A DNA stretch of 64,000 bases from an uncultured Slackia sp. GTDB lineage: Bacteria; Actinomycetota; Coriobacteriia; Coriobacteriales; Eggerthellaceae. The notes beneath the pieces were generated by a model. That model was not told the DNA's origin and did no database searches. It was given only the letters and a program-made list of their open reading frames with translations. A program made the translations under genes and the position numbers. Positions 43,708 to 51,100 of the stretch are shown in pieces; within the stretch, counting starts at the first letter, position 1; every line of letters starts with the position of its first letter. The DNA lies in contig NZ_CALUMA010000029.1 of NCBI RefSeq assembly GCF_944321625.1, positions 1 to 64,000 on the forward strand. Reading direction: 5' to 3'.

Positions 43708-44985
43708 TTAGTGACGCTTGGCCAAATCGGCGTATTCGGGGAAACAATCAAGCGTTGTGAAGTAATCCGCCGGCGTTTCGGCGCGACGGATGAGCTGGGC
43801 CGTTCCGTTCTCGCGCAGCAGCACCTCGGCGCTGCGGAGCTTGCCGTTGTAGTTGTAGCCCATGGAGTGCCCGTGCGCGCCCGTGTCGTGGATGACCAGC
43901 AGATCGCCCATATCGATGCGGGGCAGCGCGCGGTCAATGGCGAACTTGTCGTTGTTCTCGCACAGGCCGCCCACCACGTCGTAGGTGTGGTCGCAGGGCC
44001 AATCCTCCTTGCCCGCCACCGTGATGTGGTGATACGCGCCGTAGATGGCCGGGCGCATCAGGTTGGCCGCGCATGCGTCCACGCCGATGTACTCCTTGTA
44101 GATATGCTTCTCGTGAATGGCGCGCGTGACCAGGCAGCCGTAAGGGCCCATCATGAAGCGGCCGAGCTCGGTGTAAATGGCCACGTCACCCATGCCGGCG
44201 GGCACCAGCACCTCCTCGTACACGCGGCGCACACCCTCGCCGATCACGCGGATGTCGTTGGGTTCCTGCTCGGGCGAGTAAGGAATGCCCACGCCGCCCG
44301 AGAGGTTGATGAAGCTAATGTGCGCGCCCGTTTCCTCCTGCAGGCGAACGGCCAGGTTGAACAGCACCTTTGCCAGCTCGGGGTAGTAGTCGTTGGTCAC
44401 GGTGTTGCTGCAGAGGAAGGCGTGAATGCCAAAATTCTTGGCGCCCTTGGATTTGAGGATGCGGAACGCCTCGAACAGCTGCTCGGTGGTCATGCCGTAT
44501 TTGGCATCGCCGGGGTTATCCATGATGCCGTTGCTGATCTTGAACAGACCGCCCGGATTGTAGCGGCAGCTGATGGTTTCAGGGATGTGCCCGATGGTCT
44601 GCTCGAGGAAATCGATGTGCGTGATGTCATCCAGGTTGATGATGGCGCCCAGCTCATCGGCCAGCGCGTAGTCGGTCGCTGGGGTCTCGTTGGACGAAAA
44701 CATCAGGTCATGGCCGTGTGCGCCGCACGCGTCGGCCAGCATGAGCTCCACGCCGGTGGCGCAGTCGCAGCCGCAACCATACTCGCGAAGGATGTTGATG
44801 AGGAACGGGTTGGGTGTTGCCTTGACGGCAAAATACTCGCGGAACCCAGGATTCCATGCGAACGCATCACGCATGGCCTCCATGTTGCGGCGAATACCGG
44901 CCTCATCATAGAGGTGGAACGGCGTAGGAAACTGGGCCGCGATGGCCTCCATCTGCTCTTTTGTGGCGAAGGGCTTCTTCTCCAT
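43708..44985 (-). CDS. lysA: Diaminopimelate decarboxylase
   Basis: Decarboxylates meso-DAP to L-lysine. A 425-aa fold-type III PLP enzyme. The PLP lysine is in FAVKATPNPFLI, SGGVGIPYS gives the phosphate-binding glycines, and the C-terminal barrel has CENNDKFA and GAHGHSMGYNYNG. The start at 44985 (MEKKPFATKEQM) is favoured by domain position; an ATG 12 bases upstream is possible, and both have weak GA-rich ribosome binding sites. First gene of the cluster, behind a lysine riboswitch, a terminator and a palindromic hairpin. Confidence 0.95.
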   Translation of the reverse strand: MEKKPFATKEQMEAIAAQFPTPFHLYDEAGIRRNMEAMRDAFAWNPGFREYFAVKATPNPFLINILREYGCGCDCATGVELMLADACGAHGHDLMFSSNETPATDYALADELGAIINLDDITHIDFLEQTIGHIPETISCRYNPGGLFKISNGIMDNPGDAKYGMTTEQLFEAFRILKSKGAKNFGIHAFLCSNTVTNDYYPELAKVLFNLAVRLQEETGAHISFINLSGGVGIPYSPEQEPNDIRVIGEGVRRVYEEVLVPAGMGDVAIYTELGRFMMGPYGCLVTRAIHEKHIYKEYIGVDACAANLMRPAIYGAYHHITVAGKEDWPCDHTYDVVGGLCENNDKFAIDRALPRIDMGDLLVIHDTGAHGHSMGYNYNGKLRSAEVLLRENGTAQLIRRAETPADYFTTLDCFPEYADLAKRH

Positions 44986-45056
44986 AGGTGTGCGCATCTC
45001 TCTTTCTCTTGCTGTGCGGCGGCTGGCGATGTTTATAGGCGGCTGTAGCATCTACT

Positions 45057-45119
45057 ATCCCGTCATTTTGACGTTAAAATCTGCCCTTATCGCGATTTTT
45101 AGCGCCAAAATGACGGGAT
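45057..45119. repeat. Compact palindromic element in the lysA leader
   Basis: Arms at 45057-45081 and 45094-45119 (ATCCCGTCATTTTG / CAAAATGACGGGAT plus flanks) match at about 22 of 26 positions, with a 12-base loop. In RNA this would be a long hairpin between the riboswitch terminator and the lysA start. Confidence 0.75.
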
Positions 45120-45143
45120 TTGCCTCGCGCCGCGCTGCCGCAC

Positions 45144-45180
45144 AAAACAAAAAAGCCAGCAAGGCGGCTGCCCTGCTGGC
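45144..45180 (-). terminator. Riboswitch-controlled terminator upstream of lysA
   Basis: Minus-strand stem GCCAGCAGG / CCTTGCTGGC followed by TTTTTTGTTTTG, 40 bases after the aptamer. The strong U-run and the position before the coding region indicate premature termination when lysine is bound. Confidence 0.9.
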
Positions 45181-45220
45181 GAATGTCACGCGCGACCCGC
45201 CGCAGACGAGCCTTCAGCAA

Positions 45221-45377
45221 GATAGCGCACCTGCGTAATGCCGCAGACAGTCCTGCAGGTGTTTCCCACAGGCCCACCCGGAACGCCGCGCCCGGCGCCC
45301 GAATTCGGCGAGCTCGCCCCGCCCTGGCATCGTAGCCTGCCGGCTCCGCCAAGGGTCATCTCGCTCGCGCCTCTATC
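45221..45377 (-). ncRNA. Lysine riboswitch (L box)
   Basis: 157-nt leader on the lysA strand. Conserved pieces in order: GATAGAGGCGCG at the 5' side, GAGATGA, a GGCGAGC...CGCCGAA segment, the GGGTGGG...GTGGGAAACAC arm, ACTGTC, and finally GCGCTATC which pairs with GATAGAGGCGC to close P1. This order matches the Thermotoga and Bacillus L boxes. With the adjoining terminator it should switch off lysA-dapA when lysine is abundant. Confidence 0.9.
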
Positions 45378-45538
45378 GTCGTTCGAAAGTACCGCTTGAG
45401 CGCGATGGAGTCAACAATGAAACGGCAGGCTGCATGAAAAGTAACCTGTTTGCAATATGACGCATAAGAATGCAGGGTGAGCTCTCATAAATATGGGATG
45501 TGTTGGTTGTGGCCCAACGGGCTGCCCAAAACCACTGT

Positions 45539-45579
45539 TAGAATCAAATTGCCAGCGAAGTCCGAGTTGCGGGCGGCGC
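45539..45579 (+). promoter_or_regulatory. Promoter and structured leader of the locus 2 peptide mRNA
   Basis: A -10 TAGAAT at 45539-45544 is followed by TTGCCAGCGAAGTCCG...CGGGCGGCGC (45549-45579). The motif folds as GC, GAA/GGC internal loop, GTCCG/CGGGC. The same sequence begins the convergent RNA on the other strand. Confidence 0.55.
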
Positions 45580-45603
45580 TTCTTGAGAGAGGAGTGTTCG
45601 CCT

Positions 45604-45729
45604 ATGAACTTGTTTCTTGAAATCCTGAACTGCCTCGCCTCAGTGGCGACCGTAGCTACACTTGCTCTTGAGCTTGCCGAGCTATGGCGGGACCATAAGC
45701 AACAACAAACGGATGACGAAGGGAGATAG
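45604..45729 (+). CDS. Small hydrophobic peptide, candidate type I toxin (locus 2)
   Basis: A 41-aa peptide starting MNLFLEILNCLASVAT, hydrophobic to about residue 28 with two Glu near positions 23 and 26, then Trp and a charged tail (RDHKQQQ). It is clearly related to the 48-aa peptide at 32058. AGAGAGGAG lies about 11 bases before the ATG. An upstream in-frame ATG at 45493 would add 37 residues across the structured leader and is not credible. It ends just before the shared hairpin at 45731-45757. Confidence 0.65.
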   Translation: MNLFLEILNCLASVATVATLALELAELWRDHKQQQTDDEGR

Positions 45730-45730
45730 C

Positions 45731-45815
45731 GGAAAGCCCGGCGGCAACCGGGCTTCCTAAATCGTTGACCTGCGCCGCCCGTAACATTGTAAGACCCACA
45801 CGGGCTTCGCTGGCA
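45731..45815 (-). ncRNA. Candidate antitoxin RNA, locus 2
   Basis: About 85 nt, convergent with the 41-aa peptide gene. An extended -10 TGGTATACT (plus-strand 45821-45826) precedes it. The 5' half pairs as GTTG-CC, AGC, GAA/GGC loop, GCCCGT/ACGGGC, closing with GG and CAAC. It ends in hairpin GGAAGCCCGG / CCGGGCTTTCC. The U-run is weaker than in locus 1. Confidence 0.58.
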
Positions 45816-45940
45816 ACATCAGTATACCATGCGCTTGCAAACCGAATAGCGCAGTCGATAAAGAAATGTATAATGCGCAGGACTCATTTTTTACAGGATG
45901 ACCTGCCGAAAAAGTACGAAATCACACCCGAAGGACGCCC

Positions 45941-47350
45941 ATGGACGTAATGCAGACGAAGCAGCCGAAATACCCCGCCATCCCCGTCGACCCGGCCGAT
46001 GCCACCGCAAGCATTGAGATTCCGGTGCTGCAGATGTTCCGCCGCAACCTGCATCGCATCCCCGAGCTGGACTTTGACCTGCCCGAAACCATCGAGTACG
46101 TAACCTCGCGCCTGGATAGCGTGCGCATGTCCATCGACGAGCGCTTCGGGCCGGGGTTCTGCCGCGTGTTCTCGCCCTGCGAAGGCTCCGTGTGCGCGTT
46201 CTTCGACCGCGGGTCCGAGCACACCACCGCCATCCGCGCCGATATGGACGCGCTCCCGGTGACCGAGCGCACCGGCGCCCGCTACGCCTCGCAGCACGAA
46301 GGCCGCATGCACGCGTGCGGGCACGACGGCCACATGGCCATGGTGCTCATGCTCGCGCAATGGATTTCGGCATATTATGACCAGCTGCCGCGCAATGTAC
46401 TGCTGGTGTTCCAACCTGCGGAGGAAACCACGGGCGGCGCCAACAACATCTGCAAGTCGGGCGTGTTCGAGGACTACCGCGTGGACCGCATCTTCGGGTT
46501 CCACCTGTGGCCCGACCTGCCCGCCGGCCAGATCGCCAGCCGCCCCGGCGCGCTGCTCGCCGCCGGCAACGAGACCCTGGTCACGTTCCACGGCAAGAGC
46601 TCGCACATCGCCAAGGCGGCCGAAGGGGCCGACGCAATGGAGGCGTGCGCGCGCTTTTACCTGGACGCATACGATTACATGGCGCAGCGCCAGAAGGAAG
46701 AGCCGTGCCTGCTGAAGTTCGGCCGCATGGAGGCGGGTACCGTGTGCAACGCCATCGCCGCCACGGCGTACATCCATGGCAGCCTGCGCACGTTCAGCGT
46801 CGAGATGGGTGAGCGGTGCCGCCGTGAACTGGCCGAACTCGCGCAACGCCGCGCCGCCGAGGCGGGATGCACCGTCGATGTGCATTTTGCCGACGGGTAT
46901 CCGCCCGTGGTGAACGATGCGGAACTGTACGCGATGGCCGCCGACGCGCTCGCGAAAGCCGACGTCCAACGCGCGAAGGAACTGCAAACCGAAGAAGCTG
47001 CCATGCGTAGGAATGCCGAAATCGCCCAAAAGGGGCTCGACCAGAAGGCCAACTCTGGCGACTCGCTTGGCGAAATGGACGCCCTGGATGCCGCGCACCT
47101 CGCCTACATGGCCCAGGCCGCCAAGTCGCCCGACGGCATGGTGCCCGCCCCCGCGCTTGCCCCCGTCGAGCTGCCCGAGCCGCTGCTGATCGCCGAGGAT
47201 TTCGCGTTCTACCAGCGCCATCTGCCCGGCGTGTTCATGCTGCTGGGCACCGGCACGGGCATCCCCCTGCACGCCGACACGTTCGATTTCAACGAGAGCG
47301 TGCTGCTGCAGGGCCTGACCGCTTACAAGGCCCTCGTGATGATGGAATAG
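45941..47350 (+). CDS. M20 family amidohydrolase, possible N-acetyl-DAP deacetylase
   Basis: A 469-aa metallopeptidase-fold deacylase. Motifs: RRNLHRIPELDFDLPET near residue 35, IRADMDALPVTE (metal Asp region), HACGHDGHMAMVLMLA, and FQPAEETTGGANNI with the catalytic Glu pair; the late His is in IPLHADTFDFN. A helical, charged insertion at about 325-400 is not usual in the family. The genome uses DapH (acetyl branch), which needs an N-acetyl-DAP deacetylase of just this family, and the gene lies 900 bp from lysA, so that role is plausible. GAAGGACGCCC precedes the ATG. It is not in the lysA operon (opposite strand). Confidence 0.82.
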   Translation: MDVMQTKQPKYPAIPVDPADATASIEIPVLQMFRRNLHRIPELDFDLPETIEYVTSRLDSVRMSIDERFGPGFCRVFSPCEGSVCAFFDRGSEHTTAIRADMDALPVTERTGARYASQHEGRMHACGHDGHMAMVLMLAQWISAYYDQLPRNVLLVFQPAEETTGGANNICKSGVFEDYRVDRIFGFHLWPDLPAGQIASRPGALLAAGNETLVTFHGKSSHIAKAAEGADAMEACARFYLDAYDYMAQRQKEEPCLLKFGRMEAGTVCNAIAATAYIHGSLRTFSVEMGERCRRELAELAQRRAAEAGCTVDVHFADGYPPVVNDAELYAMAADALAKADVQRAKELQTEEAAMRRNAEIAQKGLDQKANSGDSLGEMDALDAAHLAYMAQAAKSPDGMVPAPALAPVELPEPLLIAEDFAFYQRHLPGVFMLLGTGTGIPLHADTFDFNESVLLQGLTAYKALVMME

Positions 47351-47383
47351 GGCTCCAGCCAAATACTCATAGAAGCAAACCTT

Positions 47384-47484
47384 GGTAACTCAATCAGCTA
47401 ACTGGTTGAGTTACTGTCTATTTCGGCCTGATTTCTGGTTGTGTTACTGTCATTTTGAGGCAGTTTTACGGTTGTGTTAGTGTC
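47384..47484. repeat. 33-bp period direct repeat with a flanking hairpin
   Basis: GGTTG(A/T)GTTA(C/G)TGTC begins at 47404, 47437 and 47470, exactly 33 bp apart. The first copy also pairs with an upstream inverted segment (GTAACTCAA / TTGAGTTAC, 47386-47414), which may terminate the M20 transcript. Confidence 0.65.
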
Positions 47485-47519
47485 ACACGGCGTTGGCCGG
47501 CCACCAAATTCATTCATAT

Positions 47520-47555
47520 ACAAAACGAGCCCCGAGGGATTCCTCAGGGCTCGTT
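47520..47555 (-). terminator. Terminator of the small membrane protein gene
   Basis: Stem AACGAGCCC / GGGCTCGTT extended by GAGG/CCTC, followed on the minus strand by TTGTAT. Confidence 0.8.
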
Positions 47556-47572
47556 GCATTTAGCGTGGGGCG

Positions 47573-48136
47573 CTAGCCGATGATGGCGGCAAGCTCCTCG
47601 CGCGAGGCGAAGGGCTTGGTGGTGCCGGTAGCAACCTCGACCACTTCGCCCTCCCAGGTTTCCTGGGACTCAGGCTGGCCCTCAGCGGCGGGCTGGGCAT
47701 CGCCCTGCGCCCCCGTCTGCGAGCCGGCCTCTGCGGGCTTGAACGTGTCGGTGCGCACGACCCACTTGTACTCGATGGGGTTGTTCGCATCCTTCAGATC
47801 GGGCTCGTTGGCCTTGGAGAAGCCGTACTCCAGGTTGGCGAGCGCGCCTGCGATGGAGGCGGTGGCGGTGGCGCCGGGAGCCACGGAACGCAGCCCCGTC
47901 TCGCTGTTGTAGAACTGGCCATCGGACACGAACATGGTGCGGATCTGGTGCTGGCGCTTCTGCTCGGTTTTCACCACAGCAATCACGCCAATCACGATGA
48001 CCGCCCACCAGACGATGCTCACGATGAGGTCCAGCGGCTGGTCCACCTGGTTAAAGCCCAGCCAGTACCACAGCCAGAGCAGGAAGGCGGAAACGGCTGC
48101 CAGGACAACGGTAAGAACAACGTTGATCTTCTTCAT
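47573..48136 (-). CDS. Small membrane protein of unknown function
   Basis: A 187-aa protein with two N-terminal TM helices (about 6-28 and 37-55) and a soluble remainder. It contains the stretch MFVSDGQFYNSETGLRSVAP and a Gln/Glu/Ala-rich tail before the end. Not recognised as a known family. It lies 15 bp downstream of the giant surface protein gene on the same strand, so it may be co-transcribed and act in its export or anchoring. GGGAGGAGGATTAGG precedes the ATG. Confidence 0.7.
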   Translation of the reverse strand: MKKINVVLTVVLAAVSAFLLWLWYWLGFNQVDQPLDLIVSIVWWAVIVIGVIAVVKTEQKRQHQIRTMFVSDGQFYNSETGLRSVAPGATATASIAGALANLEYGFSKANEPDLKDANNPIEYKWVVRTDTFKPAEAGSQTGAQGDAQPAAEGQPESQETWEGEVVEVATGTTKPFASREELAAIIG

Positions 48137-48151
48137 CCTAATCCTCCTCCC

Positions 48152-51100
48152 TTACGCGGCGGCGTTCTGGTTGGGGTTCTGCTCGTCGTCGACGCCCAGA
48201 ACCTGGTTCTCGTAGCTGTGCAGGTCGCTGGTGTAGCGGCTGCGGCGGACGCCCACGCCCGCGAAGTAGATGCCCGAGAGCACGATGCCCACGATCATCA
48301 GCCAGTGGACCCAGCAGTTCTCGTGCTGGTCGGCGCCGGTGTCGGTGCCGGATGCCAACGGCGTGGAGTCGTCAGCGATGGTGGACTCGGTGCGGCCGGA
48401 GGTCAGCGGAGTGTCATCGTCGTCGATGGTCTCCTCGGTGGCCTCTTCGTCGCCCTCGTCGGTGGCGTCGTCATCGCCCGCGGCGGGAGTGGGAACTCCC
48501 GTGCCGGGGCCAGGCGTCGGCGTGCCAGGAACGTCCGGGCCGGGCGTCGGGTTGTCCGGAGTGTCCGGGCCGGGCGTCGGCGGAGTAGGTTCGTCACCAC
48601 CCTGGTCGGGTGCGGCCGTAATGGTAAGCGTGCCAGGCACAACCGTCAGCGTGTAGTTGCTGGCCAGGAAGTTGCCGTTCGGGTTGTCAGCCAGAGCAAG
48701 GCTACCCTGGTTGATTGCGTACGTGCCCACTGCCTCGCCACGATCGCGGGTGAAGCCGCCGGACCAGCCGGGAATCTCACCGGCCACGACGCCGCTGTAG
48801 CGGGACGTGAACGTCGGATCAGCGGAGCCGGCAACCTTGGTCTGATCGTTGATGCGAACCACAACCTCGGCAGGATTGATCTGGTACGTGCGCTCCACGG
48901 AGCCAGCATAGTCGCCCATGCCCGTGATGGTCACCGTGATGGTGCCGGTCACGTTGGTGCGGTCGTCCGTGCTGTAGGACACGGTGTAGTCCTCGCCCTC
49001 AGTAAGCACGTTGCCCTCGGAATCGGTGACAACGGGTGCCCACGTCTGGTCGTTGCCGTTATAGGTAACGTCAGTCGGGCTGCCCACGGTCGCGCCGGTG
49101 TAGAACGGCTGGTCCGGGTTGTCCGGGTCGGGATCGCTCGGATCGGGGTCGCCAGGCTCCGGGTTGTCCGGATCGGGATCCTCGGGGTCAATCGACTGCG
49201 GGAACACGGTCAGCATGCCAGGGTTCTCAATAACCTTGTAGTTATTGCGATCGCCGGTGCTGATTTGGAAGCTGAAGGCGTTGGAACTCTGACCGACTTC
49301 GGTCTGAGAACCGTACACGTCAACGTCGATGGCGTCCTCGCCCTGCAGGCCCTGAACGTTGTAGTCGTCAGCAGTCAGCGGCGTGCCATCGAACACCTTG
49401 CTTGCGCTCGGCGTAGTGATGGTGAGCTCGACCTGCAAGATCTCATAGGTCTTCTCAACCGTACCCGCATACTGACCGATGCCCGTGATGGTCACCGTAA
49501 CAGTACCAACGTTGGTCACATCATCAGAGTAGCTGACGGTGTAGTCAGCGCCCTTAGTGAGAACCTTGCCCTGCGCGTCCGTAACGACGGGCTCCCAAGC
49601 CTGGGCAGAACCGTTGTAGTACACGTCGCTCGGGTCGCTAACCGTCGCGCCGGTGTAGAACGGCTGGTCCGGGTTGTCCGGATCGGGGTCGCTCGGGTCA
49701 GGATCCTCAGGGTCGATGGACTGCGGGAACACGGTCAGCTTGCCAGGTACAACGGTAACGTTGTAGTTACCAGCCTGCGCCGTATACTCGTTGCCTTCGC
49801 CCGCGAATACCATAGTGGCATCGTTGGCGCTCTGGCCAATGGTCAGCTGACCGCTGTCGCCAAAGTCGACGCCATAGGTCTCACCCTCGACGAACGAACC
49901 GGAAGTAACCTCGTAGGTTTCATTGGTGAGCATGGTGCCGTCATAGACCTTAGAAGCGCTGTCGGTGGTGATGGTCACCGGGCGCTGCGTCACCTGAACG
50001 GTAGCGCTCACAACTGCGGAATCCTCGAAGTTGGGGTTCGTCGCCTTCACGTAGATTGTCAAGGTGCCCACGTTGGTGATGCTGGGCTTCTCAGTGGTCC
50101 AGGTCTCACCGTCCGTAGAGAACAGCAGCGTGGAGCCGGACTCGGAAGCCGTCGCATCGATGCTCAGAGGCTGGCCGTCGTAGACCTTAGTGTTGTCCGC
50201 AGCCTGCGAGGTGAGCTTCACCTCATTGCCGCCAGCGGCGGTAATGGTGAAGTTGCCCCTGTCAACCGTGTAGGCATAGTTGGCATTCTGGTTGGCAACG
50301 GTGGCGTCCAGAGCGTCCTCGTATACATCAACATTCTCATCGGTGCCTTCGCCCTCGCGGACGATGGCGATGTCGCCGAGGGTATCAACGGTCTTGGTCT
50401 CCACGTTGGTGTAGAGCGGCAATTCGGTACCCGCGAGCACCACGGAGTAGCCGTTGTAGTCCTCGGGATCCTTCTCGCGGTACACCTTGGTGGAGTCATT
50501 CACCAGGATGGTCGCCTTAGCAGGAGCAATCTGGAAGGTCTGAGCAACCTCACCAGAGTAGTTGTTGATGCCCTTCACGGTAACAGTCGCAGGGCTGTCC
50601 TCAGACGTAGCGTTGACGTTGTTGTCGTAGGTGACAACGTAGTCGCCCGTCACGCCACCATCAGTGCTAGCAATAAGTTTGTTGCCGTCGGAGTCAGTTA
50701 CGACAATCTCAGGCAGCTGGTAGTCGCCATCGTACGTCTGGTCGGCAGGCGCGGAGATCTTAACGCCCGGGTTGGAGGGATCGTCAGGATCAATCGACTG
50801 CGTCGTGATGGTGCCGGTAGCCGTCACCTCAACGAGCTCGTAATTGCCCGCGTCCTCTCCGGTCAGGCCGGTCAACGCAATCAGGCCGCCCTCGTTGCTC
50901 GTGACTAGAGGCTCGTCCTCATGCTTGTCGGCCTTAGCATACGCAGCATCTGCCTTGGCAATAGCGCCAACACTGATGTCGTCACCATTGACCACGCCGG
51001 ACTGGGGTGCACTCGTGGCACCAAGCGTCAGAATCACATCCTCAAGCAGAGCATCCGTGCCGTCGTACGTCTTCATGGCAGAGCCAGAAGCGGTCACCGG

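Noticed and set aside
45493-45603. N-terminal extension of the 41-aa peptide to 78 aa
   Set aside because: The extra codons cover the predicted promoter and structured leader, and the downstream ATG has a good GAGAGGAG site and matches the start of the homologous 48-aa peptide.
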